A stretch of DNA of 64,000 bases from Afipia sp049747295 (GCF_049747295.1 NZ_JBMHJM010000001.1:1364001-1428000); one strand, 5' to 3'; positions 1 through 9,296 are shown, numbered from the stretch's first letter. A program made the numbers and translations. Notes: generated by a model from the sequence alone, not told the origin.

Positions 1-368
1 GTGCGTGCGCTTTCCCTCAACGCATCGCCGGGACGCGAACCTTCGCGGCGTGGCGGTGGCGGGGGTAACTCGGCGGGCGGTTCAGCCCCCCGCGAGGATG
101 GACTTTCCGGGCGACTGCGCGGCTGCTCCGGGCGAGCGCCCTCTGCCACCGCGCGCTTGGCTGCATCGGCCTCGACCCTGCGTACGGCATCTTCAAGCGC
201 GAGCCGCTCACGGGTGATTTCGGCTTCGCTCAAGGCCGGCTCAACGCTACGCAGCTGAGCAATCAGCGCCGAGCGAGCCCGCTCATAAAGCGCACGCCGG
301 CTTTCGCCGGGAGCACTGGGGTCCAGTCCGGCGATGGCACGGGCAATCAGCGGGTAGTAGTCAGCCAT
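1..368 (-). CDS. Conserved hypothetical protein, C-terminus cut by window edge
   Basis: On the minus strand an ATG at 368 opens a frame that runs without a stop to base 1, so about 122 residues are visible and the end lies outside the window. The protein begins MADYYPLIARAIAGLDP and continues with an Ala/Arg/Glu-rich, probably helical stretch (RRALYERARSALIAQLRSVE), then a Pro/Arg-rich tail. I recognise this opening as a small conserved protein found beside purA in related Nitrobacteraceae, but its function is unknown to me. It lies 85 bp downstream of purA on the same strand and could be cotranscribed with it. Confidence 0.7.
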   Translation of the reverse strand, partial: MADYYPLIARAIAGLDPSAPGESRRALYERARSALIAQLRSVEPALSEAEITRERLALEDAVRRVEADAAKRAVAEGARPEQPRSRPESPSSRGAEPPAELPPPPPRREGSRPGDALRESAR

Positions 369-453
369 CCTTGTCCAGTCTGCAGGATTCGGTGAAAATC
401 CTGTTACCTAAAAAACATGATCGTGTCGGAAAACCGAGTCTCCGCCACCACCA

Positions 454-1746
454 TTACGCCTCAAACGGATTCTGCACGAGGATAGTATCCTCGCGTTCGG
501 GGCTTGTGGAAAGCAGTGCGATCGGACAACCGACAAGTTCTTCGACCCGGCGCACATATTTGATCGCCTGCGCCGGCAGATCTGCCCATGAGCGGGCATT
601 TGCGGTCGGTTCTTTCCAACCCTCGATCGTCTCATAAATCGGGGTTACGCGGGCCTGAGCCCCCTCGCCGGCGGGGAGATGGTCGATCTCCTTGCCGTCC
701 AGCATGTAGCCTGTGCACACCTGAATTTCATCGAAACCGTCGAGGATATCGAGCTTAGTCAGCGCCAGTCCGCTGATTCCGCTGGTTCGCGCCGTCTGCC
801 GGACCAGCACCGCGTCGAACCATCCGCAGCGGCGCTTGCGGCCGGTGTTGACGCCGAATTCCTTGCCGCGGCGGCCGATCTCGTCTCCGATCGCATCCGT
901 AAGTTCGGTCGGGAAAGGCCCCTGCCCGACGCGCGTCGTGTACGCTTTGCAGATGCCGAGCACATAATCGATCGCGTTCGGCCCCATGCCCGTTCCGGTC
1001 GCGGCCTGGGCCGCCACGGTGTTGGAAGAGGTGACGTAAGGGTAAGTCCCGTGGTCGACGTCGAGCAGAGCGCCCTGCGCCCCCTCGAACAGGATGCGCC
1101 TGCCCTCGCGCCGCTTGTGATCGAGCAGGTTCCAGACCGAATCCGCAAACGGCAGCACGCGAGGCGCGATTTCGGTCAACTCCTTCAGCAACTCGCCGGC
1201 ATTGACCTCAGGCAGGCTCAATCCGCGCCGCAGCGCGTTGTGATGCGTCAGGAGACGGTCGATCTTGTGCGGCAGCGTTTGCGGATCGGCGAGATCCATC
1301 AGCCGAATCGCACGGCGACCCACCTTGTCTTCATAGGCCGGGCCGATGCCACGCTGCGTCGTGCCGATGGCCGTGGCCTTGTTGGCATTTTCACGAACGG
1401 CATCGAGTTCGCGATGCAGCGGCAAAATCAGTGTCACGTTCTCGGCGACGCGCAGGTTGTCCGGCGAGACCGCGACGCCCTGGCTCTTCAGCTTGTCGAG
1501 CTCGGTCAGAAACGCCTGGGCGTCGAACACCACGCCGTTGCCGATCACCGACAATTTCGAAGGCCGCAGCACACCGGACGGAAGCAGCGCCAGCTTGTAG
1601 GTATTGCCATTGATGACGAGCGTATGGCCCGCATTGTGACCGCCCTGGAAGCGAACGACGATGTCAGCCTGCTCCGACAACCAGTCGACGATCTTGCCTT
1701 TTCCTTCGTCGCCCCACTGGGCGCCGACGACGACAACATTGGCCAT
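454..1746 (-). CDS. purA: Adenylosuccinate synthetase
   Basis: PurA makes adenylosuccinate from IMP, aspartate and GTP, the first committed step to AMP, in the cytoplasm. The 430-residue protein has the family's usual length. The GTP/IMP loop motif QWGDEGKGK lies at residues 10-18, followed by FQGGHNAGHT, the signature GIGPAYEDK, and GVNTGRKRRCGWFD. The open frame extends further upstream to 1899, but the start is placed at the ATG at 1744-1746, because MANVVVVGAQWGDEGKGK is the conserved N-terminus and an AGGAGA ribosome site sits a few bases before it. It is divergent from the EamA gene at 1971, leaving about 220 bp for both promoters. Confidence 0.97.
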   Translation of the reverse strand: MANVVVVGAQWGDEGKGKIVDWLSEQADIVVRFQGGHNAGHTLVINGNTYKLALLPSGVLRPSKLSVIGNGVVFDAQAFLTELDKLKSQGVAVSPDNLRVAENVTLILPLHRELDAVRENANKATAIGTTQRGIGPAYEDKVGRRAIRLMDLADPQTLPHKIDRLLTHHNALRRGLSLPEVNAGELLKELTEIAPRVLPFADSVWNLLDHKRREGRRILFEGAQGALLDVDHGTYPYVTSSNTVAAQAATGTGMGPNAIDYVLGICKAYTTRVGQGPFPTELTDAIGDEIGRRGKEFGVNTGRKRRCGWFDAVLVRQTARTSGISGLALTKLDILDGFDEIQVCTGYMLDGKEIDHLPAGEGAQARVTPIYETIEGWKEPTANARSWADLPAQAIKYVRRVEELVGCPIALLSTSPEREDTILVQNPFEA

Positions 1747-1970
1747 TTCGAGATGTTCTCCTGCAACCCGCAAATCCGCCGGGGACCCGGCGCCTTGCAG
1801 CCAGGGCCGCTCGCATGCGAGGCATGTCACCGGATAACGGATGCGCGCATGGGACGCAAGCAAGAACGGCTGTTGACGCCCCCGCGAGATATAACGCAAA
1901 TCATTGATATCCCCAATAAAATCCGGGTAACTGGATCGCCTGCAACGCTCGCCCCAATCCCGCCGGAAAC

Positions 1971-2921
1971 ATGAACGCTCCCGCCCCCCGAACGGACGCT
2001 CCGTGGCTTATGCAACGGCCGTACCTCCTGCTGACCCTTTCCTCCCTGTTCTGGGCCGGCAACATCGTACTCGGCCGGTTTGTGTCATCGAGTTTCCCCC
2101 CGATGGCGTTGTCCTTTCTGCGCTGGGGGCTGGCCTGCCTGATCACCTTGCCCTTTGCGTGGTCCGGCCTTCGGGCAGATTGGCCCGTCATCGTCAGGAA
2201 TGTGCCACTCCTTGCGTTTCTGTCGTTGACCGGTCTCGCCGGTTACAACGCACTCGCCTACCTTGGACTGCAGTCGACCCAGGCCCTCAACGCCCTGCTG
2301 ATCCAGTCGTCCGGTCCCCTGTTCGTAGCCCTGTGGTCGCTGCTCTTGCTCGGGGTTCGGATCACGTGGTCCCAGGCTGCTGGCATTGTGATCTCGCTCG
2401 CAGGCGTTCTCACCATCCTGTCGCGCGGCGATCCGTTCGCTCTGGCATCTATTCACCTGAATACGGGCGACCTGTTCTTCACGCTGGCACTGATCATTTT
2501 CGGCCTTTACTCGGTACTGAGCATCAAGCGGCCGAAGATCAATCCTCTTGCCTTCTTCTGCTTTCTGTCGGGCTTTGGCGCGCTGCTCCTGATTCCTGCC
2601 GTTGCCATCGAAATCGCCTCCGGCAAAACGCCCGCTCTCACGATCGATAACGGATTGGCTTTGGCCTACGTCGCCGTCTTCCCGTCGACTCTCGCCTATC
2701 TGTTTTTCAATCGCGGCGTCGAATTGATCGGCGCAAATCGAGCCGCACCGTTTTTCCATCTCATGCCGGTCTTCGGATCAATCCTCGCCATCATCTTCCT
2801 CGGCGAGCGACCGCAGCCGTTTCATGGCGTCGGCTACGCACTGGTGCTCGCCGGCGTGTTCATCGCGGCGCGCCGCCGGGCCATTGCAAAGCGCACCGAA
2901 GCACCGGCCAGCACAAACTAG
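1971..2921 (+). CDS. EamA/DMT family transporter (copy 1)
   Basis: This 316-residue inner-membrane protein has about ten hydrophobic spans arranged as two EamA repeats, the layout of drug/metabolite exporters. The first repeat holds FWAGNIVLGRFV near residue 25 and the second ends in NRAAPFFHLMPVFGSILAIIFLGE, a typical EamA C-terminal signature. A basic tail (AARRRAIAKRTE) follows. It is a close paralogue of the gene at 3032, and the two lie head to tail 110 bp apart. Substrate cannot be read from the sequence; family members export amino acids, metabolites or toxic compounds. The ribosome site before the ATG is weak. Confidence 0.88.
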   Translation: MNAPAPRTDAPWLMQRPYLLLTLSSLFWAGNIVLGRFVSSSFPPMALSFLRWGLACLITLPFAWSGLRADWPVIVRNVPLLAFLSLTGLAGYNALAYLGLQSTQALNALLIQSSGPLFVALWSLLLLGVRITWSQAAGIVISLAGVLTILSRGDPFALASIHLNTGDLFFTLALIIFGLYSVLSIKRPKINPLAFFCFLSGFGALLLIPAVAIEIASGKTPALTIDNGLALAYVAVFPSTLAYLFFNRGVELIGANRAAPFFHLMPVFGSILAIIFLGERPQPFHGVGYALVLAGVFIAARRRAIAKRTEAPASTN

Positions 2922-3031
2922 ATAAACAAACCGCGTGCTCCGCGATTCCGCATTCTAGCAATCCGGTATTGTCACTTGTCCCGCGGTGAAAAACCGGCAG
3001 AACTCAATGGTGATTTCACACAAGAACAATA

Positions 3032-3970
3032 ATGACAGCCGCAGATCCGCCTTCGCTCCAGCCAACTTTCGCCGCGCGGCTGGGTAACCAGCCTTATCTG
3101 CTGCTGAGCCTGATGGCGCTGTTCTGGGCCGGGAATATCGTTCTCGGTCGCTATGTCGCGGGGCATGTTCCTCCGTTTGCGCTGACATTCGTTCGTTGGG
3201 CCGGTACCTTCCTTGTCGTGATCCCTTTCGCGTGGCCGCATCTGCGGCGTGACTGGCCGACGATGCGGCTCAGTCTGCCGTTGCTGGTGACGTTGTCCGC
3301 AACAGGTTTCGCGGTGAACAACGCTTTGTCCTATTGGGGCTTGCAGCACACGCAGGCGCTGAACGCACTGTTGATCCAGTCGTCCGGACCGTTGTTCGTT
3401 GCTCTCTGGTCGCTGATCCTGTTCGGGGTTCGGTTGTCCTGGGCGCAGGGCATCGGCATCGTCATCTCGCTGGCCGGCGTGATGGTCATCATTTTACGCG
3501 GCAACATTGCCACGCTGGGTGAGATCGAATTCAACGCCGGCGACGTCATGTTCGCGGGAGCGTTGTCCGTTTTCGGGCTTTATTCCGCGCTGATGCCGCG
3601 ACGGCCAGCGACCAATCCTTTGTCGCTGATCGCCTTCACCACGGGCTGCGGCGCGGTCATGCTGCTGCCACTGGTCGGCTGGGAGATTTCCACCGGCGAC
3701 ACGCTGCACTTCGATGCCTTGACGCTGTCCACCATTGTCTTCGTGGTGATCTTCCCCTCAACGCTCGCCTACCTGTTCTTCAACCGCGGCATTGAATTGA
3801 TCGGCCCCAATCGCGCAGCGCCGTTTTTTCATCTGGTGCCGGTATTCGGCTCCGTCATGGCGATCGTCTTCCTTGGCGAGAAGCCGGAACTGTTTCACCT
3901 GATCGGCTACATCATGGTGGTCGCTGGCATCGTGATTGCCTCCCGCCGGAAAACGACCACACCGCGCTGA
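3032..3970 (+). CDS. EamA/DMT family transporter (copy 2)
   Basis: This 312-residue paralogue of the preceding gene matches it through most of its length, for example QALNALLIQSSGPLFVALWSL and the PSTLAYLFFNRG motif. It has ten predicted membrane spans in two EamA halves. A proline-rich N-terminus is followed by QPYLLLSLMALFWAGNIVLG. The pair looks like a local duplication that has diverged mainly in loops and at the ends. Cotranscription with copy 1 is plausible, since the 110-bp gap has no obvious terminator. Substrate unknown. Confidence 0.88.
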   Translation: MTAADPPSLQPTFAARLGNQPYLLLSLMALFWAGNIVLGRYVAGHVPPFALTFVRWAGTFLVVIPFAWPHLRRDWPTMRLSLPLLVTLSATGFAVNNALSYWGLQHTQALNALLIQSSGPLFVALWSLILFGVRLSWAQGIGIVISLAGVMVIILRGNIATLGEIEFNAGDVMFAGALSVFGLYSALMPRRPATNPLSLIAFTTGCGAVMLLPLVGWEISTGDTLHFDALTLSTIVFVVIFPSTLAYLFFNRGIELIGPNRAAPFFHLVPVFGSVMAIVFLGEKPELFHLIGYIMVVAGIVIASRRKTTTPR

Positions 3971-4056
3971 ACCGCGGGCTGCGACAACGCATCCCGTTTG
4001 GTGCACCGCAACGACCCTTGACCCACTCGCAATTTGAGCCGCAATGAACCTGCGAT

Positions 4057-4082
4057 GTCTCTCCCCGCTTGCGGGGAGAGAC
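4057..4082. repeat. Perfect 26-bp palindrome, CCCCGC-TT-GCGGGG core
   Basis: Two exactly complementary 12-nt arms (GTCTCTCCCCGC and its complement) flank a TT centre. It lies between the convergent EamA copy 2 and the chemoreceptor. Related CTCTCCCC/GGGGAGAG sequences are common interspersed elements in this bacterial family; a weaker relative is at 9194-9213 downstream of the GST gene. It lacks a T-run, so a terminator role is possible but not shown. Confidence 0.7.
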
Positions 4083-4141
4083 CAGAGCAAGTTCGGTTCC
4101 GATTGAATCCAGAACCACTTGGCTCGAAAACGCTCTCTAAA

Positions 4142-5830
4142 TCACGCTGCGCGAACCTTGCCGAGGAATTCATCCACGGCAGATCGCAGCATCCCGGACT
4201 GATTGTCGAGTTCACGCGCACTCGAGAGAACGTCGGATGCTGCTGTGCCGGTGGCCGCAGCTGCAGAACTGACGCCGCCGATGTGATCGCTGATCTCGTT
4301 TGATCCGGCTGCGACCGACTGGATATTGCGCGCGATTTCGCGGGTCGCTGCGCCCTGCTCTTCCACTGCGCTCGAGATATTCATCGTAATCTCGCTCATC
4401 CGCGAGATCGTCTCGGTGATGCCGCCGATGGCTTGAACTGCCTCGCCGGTCGTCGCCTGCATGGTTGCAACCTGAGCGGAGATTTCCTCGGTGGCCTTGG
4501 CGGTCTGGTTCGCGAGCGCCTTCACCTCGGAAGCCACCACCGCGAAACCACGGCCGGCTTCACCGGCGCGCGCAGCTTCAATCGTCGCGTTCAGCGCGAG
4601 GAGATTGGTCTGCGCAGCGATGCTGTGGATCAGTTGCACCACCTCGCCGATCTTTTCCGCACCTGCCGACAAAACCTGCACGGTGGCATTGGTGCGCTCG
4701 GCGTCACCAACAGCCTTGCTGGCGATCTCATTGGACTGATTGACCTGCCGCGAGATTTCCGCGACCGAGCTCGACAGCTCTTCGGCCGCTGCCGCAACGG
4801 TGCTGACGTTGCTGGACGCTTTCTCGGACGCCGAACCGACTGTTGCCGCGCGGGCGCTGGCATCGCTTGCGGTCGACGTCATGGATTGTGCGGTGGTCTG
4901 CATTCCGGCCGCTGATGCCGCCACCGAACGGACAATGCCGTTGACGCTGCGCTCAAATTCGCCTGCAAGGCTTTCCATCGCTGCGCGGCGCTCCGCTGCA
5001 ACCCGTTGCTGTGTTGCCTCTTCGGCCTTTTCCAATTCATTCATGCGCACAGCGTTGTCTTTGAAGACCTGCACAGTCGTCGCCATCTTGCCGATTTCAT
5101 CGCGGCGGTCGATGCCGGGAATAGGCTGTTCGAGCTGGCCCTCAGCCAGCGTTTTCATGCGGCTTCCAAGGAGTCCCAACGGAAGAGTGATGCTCCGCCC
5201 GATCAGCCAGGCCACCGCGCCCGCAAACAGACCGATGATCAGGACAGCAAGGCCCAGGGTCCAGACCACGGGCATCAGCTTCGCGTCGAGATCATCGAGG
5301 TAGGCACCCGTTCCGACGAAAAGATTCCAGCCGGGGATCGCAACCGCATAGGACATCTTGCGGATCGGTTCCTTCTCGCCCGGCTTCATGTATTCGTATT
5401 TCAGGGTGACATAGCCCTTGGCGGCAACGCCATCGCGCAACTCACGAGTCAATGCACGGCCATTGGTTTTGACATCAATGCGGTTGGTGCCGATTACCTT
5501 CGAATCGGGCGCCGAGACGGTCACGCCGTCCATCGTGTACGAAAAGAGATAGCCGTTGCCGTCATCGTACGTCATCGACCGGACGCGATTTGCAAATTCG
5601 GCAATCGCGGCATCCTTGGTCAACTGACCCGCGTCAACCTGCTTCTGCAATCCAAGCGCCATATTGCGGGCTGTTTCGACGATGGCATGGGTTTGCTCAA
5701 CCCGCCCATCCAGCATCAATTTCTGCATGGTATTGGCTGCAAAAGCGCCTGCAGCGAGAAGGCCCAGCAAGGTGACACCCACAAGAACGCCGAGCTTGGC
5801 ATTGATGGGCAGATTATTGATGAACTTCAC
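4142..5830 (-). CDS. Methyl-accepting chemotaxis protein with sCache sensor
   Basis: A chemoreceptor that senses a periplasmic ligand and controls the CheA kinase. The protein is 562 residues if started at the GTG at 5828-5830, where CCGGAG lies upstream and the N-terminus reads VKFINNLPINAKLG; an upstream ATG at 5881 would add 17 basic residues. Order: TM1 (about 10-30), a single-Cache domain (DGNGYLFSYTMDGVTV to GWNLFVGTGAYLDD), TM2, HAMP (RSITLPLGLL onward), and a long helical signalling domain with the conserved tip EAARAGEAGRGFAVVASEV. There is no C-terminal CheR pentapeptide. The ligand is unknown. It is monocistronic with no che genes nearby. Confidence 0.93.
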   Translation of the reverse strand: MKFINNLPINAKLGVLVGVTLLGLLAAGAFAANTMQKLMLDGRVEQTHAIVETARNMALGLQKQVDAGQLTKDAAIAEFANRVRSMTYDDGNGYLFSYTMDGVTVSAPDSKVIGTNRIDVKTNGRALTRELRDGVAAKGYVTLKYEYMKPGEKEPIRKMSYAVAIPGWNLFVGTGAYLDDLDAKLMPVVWTLGLAVLIIGLFAGAVAWLIGRSITLPLGLLGSRMKTLAEGQLEQPIPGIDRRDEIGKMATTVQVFKDNAVRMNELEKAEEATQQRVAAERRAAMESLAGEFERSVNGIVRSVAASAAGMQTTAQSMTSTASDASARAATVGSASEKASSNVSTVAAAAEELSSSVAEISRQVNQSNEIASKAVGDAERTNATVQVLSAGAEKIGEVVQLIHSIAAQTNLLALNATIEAARAGEAGRGFAVVASEVKALANQTAKATEEISAQVATMQATTGEAVQAIGGITETISRMSEITMNISSAVEEQGAATREIARNIQSVAAGSNEISDHIGGVSSAAAATGTAASDVLSSARELDNQSGMLRSAVDEFLGKVRAA

Positions 5831-5964
5831 GTGACGGCTCCGGAGACATCGGCGCGAATGCACCATGGCGGGTTTCGTCACAAAATAACCAGATTGTCTT
5901 TAGGCTTTGTTACCCAAACGCGCATTCGCCTTTTGGATGTCCGGATCGGCTGTCCTGAAAAGAG

Positions 5965-5996
5965 AAACAGGCCGGAGCTTTTGCCCCGGCCTGTTT
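5965..5996 (-). terminator. Rho-independent terminator of serA
   Basis: An 11-bp perfect stem (AAACAGGCCGG with its complement) encloses a 10-nt loop. Read on the minus strand it is followed by a T-rich stretch (TTTCTCTTTT). It lies 32 bp after the serA stop codon. Confidence 0.85.
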
Positions 5997-6027
5997 GGTT
6001 CATGAGAACGATCGCACACAGCTACGA

Positions 6028-7617
6028 TCAGAAAACCAGCGCCTTGGCCTGCTTGACCTGCGGCAGTGTCGCGACTTTGGCCAATACATCCGGCGGGACG
6101 GTCCCGTCGACCTCGACCAGCGCAATGGCGTCACCGCCCTGCTTGTTGCGGCCGAGATGGAAGGTCGCGATGTTGACCTTGGCATCTCCGAGCAGAGAGG
6201 CAAACTTGCCAATGAAGCCCGGCTTGTCCTCGTTCGTCACATAGATCATCGACTTGCCGAACTCTGCGTCCATACGGATGCCCTTGATATCGACCAGACG
6301 TGGGGCGCCGTCCGCATAGACGGTGCCCGATACCGAGCGTTCCTGCCTCTCAGTGGTGACCGTGACCGTGATCAAGCTTTCATAATCGCTCTGGGCGGCG
6401 CGGGTCACTTCATCGACCACCATGCCGCGTTCCTTGGCGACAACCGGTGCAGACACGACGTTGACATCCCCCAGCATCGGCCGGAGCAGACCGGTCAATG
6501 CGGCCGACGTTAGCGCCTTGATCTTCATCTCGGCGACATGCCCTTCGTAAGTGATCTGCACCTTCGCGATGCCCGTCTCTGTCAACTGACCGGCGAACGA
6601 TCCAAGCTTCTCCGCGAGGTCGATGAACGGCTTCAGCTTCGGAGCTTCTTCGGCCGTAATGGAGGGGAAGTTCACGGCATTGGAGATCGCGCCGGTCAGC
6701 AGATAGTCCGACATCTGCTCGGCAACCTGAAGCGCCACGTTCTCCTGGGCTTCAGTCGTGGAAGCGCCGAGATGCGGCGTGCAGATGACGTTGGCACGGC
6801 CGAACAGAATATTGGTCTTGGCGGGCTCTTCAATGAAGACGTCGAAGGCGGCGCCGGCTACGTGACCGGAGTCAAGTGCGGCCGCAAGCGCAGCTTCGTC
6901 CACCAGTCCGCCGCGCGCGCAATTGACGATGCGCACGCCCTTCTTCATCTTCGCGATCGCATTGGCATCGATGATGTTCTTGGTCTTGTCGGTGAGCGGC
7001 GTGTGCAGCGTGATGAAATCCGCACGCTTCAACAGATCCTCGAGCTCGACCTTTTCCACGCCGATGTCCTTCGCCCGCTCTGGCGACAGGAACGGATCGA
7101 ACGCGATCACCTTCATCTTCAGACCCAGCGCGCGGTCGGCGACGATGGCGCCGATGTTACCGCATCCGATCACGCCCAGCGTCTTGGCCGTGATTTCGAC
7201 GCCCATGAACCGGTTCTTCTCCCACTTGCCCGCCTGGGTCGAAGCGTCGGCCTGCGGAATTTCACGGGCAAGCGCGAGCATCAGGGTGACCGCATGCTCG
7301 GCTGTGGTGATCGAGTTGCCGAACGGCGTGTTCATCACGATGACGCCCTTGGCCGTCGCCGCAGGAATCTCGACATTGTCGACGCCGATGCCCGCGCGGC
7401 CAATGACCTTCAGCTTCGTTGCTTTTTCCAGGACCTTCGCAGTGGCTTTGGTGGCGGAGCGGATGGCAAGGCCGTCATAGTTGCCGATGATCTCGGCGAG
7501 CTTCTCTTTATCCTTACCAAGTTCCGGCTGGAAATCGACGTCGACGCCGCGATCCTTGAAGATCTGGACAGCCGCAGGCGACAGCGCGTCGGAAATGAGA
7601 ACCTTGGGTTTCGTCAT
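6028..7617 (-). CDS. serA: D-3-phosphoglycerate dehydrogenase
   Basis: SerA oxidises 3-phosphoglycerate to 3-phosphohydroxypyruvate, the entry step of serine synthesis. The 529-residue protein is the long form: a split substrate domain, an NAD-binding Rossmann fold (GVIGCGNIGAIVADRALG), catalytic sites NCARGGLVDE and TPHLGAST, an intervening ASB domain, and a C-terminal ACT domain (NEDKPGFIGKFASLLG) that normally gives serine feedback. The start is the ATG at 7615-7617 (MTKPKVLISD), which has GGAG upstream; the longer frame to 7629 is less likely. It is the last gene of the serC-orf-serA operon and ends at a clear terminator. Confidence 0.97.
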   Translation of the reverse strand: MTKPKVLISDALSPAAVQIFKDRGVDVDFQPELGKDKEKLAEIIGNYDGLAIRSATKATAKVLEKATKLKVIGRAGIGVDNVEIPAATAKGVIVMNTPFGNSITTAEHAVTLMLALAREIPQADASTQAGKWEKNRFMGVEITAKTLGVIGCGNIGAIVADRALGLKMKVIAFDPFLSPERAKDIGVEKVELEDLLKRADFITLHTPLTDKTKNIIDANAIAKMKKGVRIVNCARGGLVDEAALAAALDSGHVAGAAFDVFIEEPAKTNILFGRANVICTPHLGASTTEAQENVALQVAEQMSDYLLTGAISNAVNFPSITAEEAPKLKPFIDLAEKLGSFAGQLTETGIAKVQITYEGHVAEMKIKALTSAALTGLLRPMLGDVNVVSAPVVAKERGMVVDEVTRAAQSDYESLITVTVTTERQERSVSGTVYADGAPRLVDIKGIRMDAEFGKSMIYVTNEDKPGFIGKFASLLGDAKVNIATFHLGRNKQGGDAIALVEVDGTVPPDVLAKVATLPQVKQAKALVF

Positions 7618-7653
7618 GGAAGACTCCAATGAAAGACGATGAATGGCTGTGTT

Positions 7654-7971
7654 TCAGTTCTGGCGCGCTTCGATGATCTCAAAGTGCTGTGAGACTGCAT
7701 CGAAACGCGAGAGCACGGCGCGTGCCTTGGGCGGCACAACACCTTCTTCGTAATTGGGGCCAGCGAAAGCGATCACGGCCTCGAGCGAGTCGAAATTCAT
7801 GATGGTGATGAACTCGACCTCGCCGCCGTCATCACGGCGCAAAAGCTGGATGTCGCGGAAACCCTCGATCTTTCGTGCGAGGATGCCGGGAAAGATTTCA
7901 GTCCGCAGCAGACGCTCGTAAGCGTCTGCATTTGCGGGCGTGGTCCAGCCGTGCCAGATGCGTGCGATCAT
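7654..7971 (-). CDS. Small dimeric alpha/beta-barrel (ABM-like) protein
   Basis: This 105-residue cytoplasmic protein begins MIARIWHGWTTPANADAYERLL and contains a GPNYEEGVVPPKA segment. The pattern fits the antibiotic-biosynthesis-monooxygenase/dimeric alpha-beta barrel superfamily (Dabb/ABM fold). It sits inside the serine operon, 27 bp after serC and 36 bp before serA, so it is almost certainly cotranscribed. No catalytic assignment can be made; the Trp/His near the N-terminus resembles monooxygenase-like members, but many such proteins have no known enzyme activity. Confidence 0.75.
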   Translation of the reverse strand: MIARIWHGWTTPANADAYERLLRTEIFPGILARKIEGFRDIQLLRRDDGGEVEFITIMNFDSLEAVIAFAGPNYEEGVVPPKARAVLSRFDAVSQHFEIIEARQN

Positions 7972-7998
7972 GAGTGCCTCCGCGTGACGCGGTGGACG

Positions 7999-9171
7999 TT
8001 ATGCCGCCTTGGCGAGCGAGGCCTTAGCCTCGGCGAAAGCCCAGTCGAGCCATTGCGTCAGCACAGCGACGTCGCTGGCTTCCACCGTCGCACCGCACCA
8101 GATGCGCAAACCCGGAGGTGCATCGCGATACGCACCGAGATCGTAACCGCCGCCTTCCTTCTCGACGGCCGCGACGAGCTTCTTCGCGAAATCCGCCTGA
8201 GCATCAGCTGGCAGCGACGTAATAGCGGGATCGACCACCTTCATGCACACAGACGTATTGGAGCGAATGGCCGGGTCTTTTGCCAGGAAATCGACCCACG
8301 GCGTCTTCGCCTGCCAATCCGCCAACACCTTCGTATTGGCGTCGGCGCGGGCAATCAGCGCCTTCAGACCACCAGCGGACTTCGCCCAGTTGAGTGCATC
8401 AAGATAATCTTCAACACAGAGCATCGACGGCGTGTTGATGGTCTCGCCCTCGAAGATTCCGGCATTCAGCTTGCCGCCCTTCGTCATGCGGAAGATCTTC
8501 GGCAGCGGCCACGGCGGCACGTAGCTTTCCAGCCGCGCGACAGCGCGCGGCGAGAGAATGAGCATGCCGTGCGCGGCCTCACCGCCCAGCGCCTTCTGCC
8601 AGGAGAACGTGACCACATCGAGCTTCGGCCAGTCGAGCGGCTGTGCGAATGCGGCCGACGTGGCATCACAAATGGTCAAGCCTTCGCGGTCGGCGCGAAT
8701 CCAGTTTGCATTCGGCACGCGCACACCGGAGGTGGTGCCATTCCAGGTGAACACGATGTCGGAGTTCGGATCAGCCTTGCTGAGATCCGGGATTTCGCCA
8801 TAGCCCGCATTGAGCTTGACGACATCCTTCAGCTTCAATTCCTTGACGATATCGCTGACCCAACCTTCGCCGAAGGATTCCCAGGCGATGGTGGTGACGG
8901 GGCGTGGTCCGAGCAGCGACCACAGGGCCATTTCGACGGCGCCGGTGTCGGACGCAGGCACAATACCGATCTTGTAGTCGGCCGGAACTTCAAGCACCTC
9001 GCGCGTCAGATCGATCGCGAGCTTGAGTTTCGCCTTACCGACCTTCGCGCGATGCGAGCGGCCAAGGGTTGCGTCTTTGAGATTTTGCGGGTTCCAGCCT
9101 GGGCGCTTGGCGCAAGGACCGGAGGAAAAATGCGGCACATTCGGCCGCGAAGCGGGCTTCGCTGCAGTCAT
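7999..9171 (-). CDS. serC: Phosphoserine aminotransferase
   Basis: SerC converts 3-phosphohydroxypyruvate and glutamate to phosphoserine and 2-oxoglutarate. The 390-residue PLP enzyme shows NVPHFSSGPCAKRPGW at the N-terminus, the HRAKVGK substrate region, and the PLP lysine in SWQKALGGEAAHG (around residue 195). The sequence is of the alphaproteobacterial SerC type rather than the E. coli type. First gene of the operon with the ABM-like gene and serA; together they supply two of the three serine-pathway steps. No serB is seen here. Confidence 0.95.
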   Translation of the reverse strand: MTAAKPASRPNVPHFSSGPCAKRPGWNPQNLKDATLGRSHRAKVGKAKLKLAIDLTREVLEVPADYKIGIVPASDTGAVEMALWSLLGPRPVTTIAWESFGEGWVSDIVKELKLKDVVKLNAGYGEIPDLSKADPNSDIVFTWNGTTSGVRVPNANWIRADREGLTICDATSAAFAQPLDWPKLDVVTFSWQKALGGEAAHGMLILSPRAVARLESYVPPWPLPKIFRMTKGGKLNAGIFEGETINTPSMLCVEDYLDALNWAKSAGGLKALIARADANTKVLADWQAKTPWVDFLAKDPAIRSNTSVCMKVVDPAITSLPADAQADFAKKLVAAVEKEGGGYDLGAYRDAPPGLRIWCGATVEASDVAVLTQWLDWAFAEAKASLAKAA

Positions 9172-9296
9172 AATCTACCCTTCCAGATAGCTGCCTCTCG
9201 GTGGGGAGAGGTTTCCCGCCGTCGTGGATAGGGAAGGATCGGAATTTCGTCAAGAAACTTCGCGCATGCCGGATCACAAGTCTGGCATGCGGCACC

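Noticed and set aside
1747..1899. Extended purA start giving 481 residues
   Set aside because: The extra residues precede the conserved MANVVVVGAQWGDEGKGK start, which has its own ribosome site.
679..1974. 431-codon plus-strand open frame opposite purA
   Set aside because: It is fully antisense to a complete, canonical purA; the high GC of third positions opens such mirror frames. The protein has no domain character.
5006..6244. 412-codon plus-strand open frame opposite the chemoreceptor
   Set aside because: Antisense to the conserved sensor and signalling domains; no ribosome site and atypical composition.
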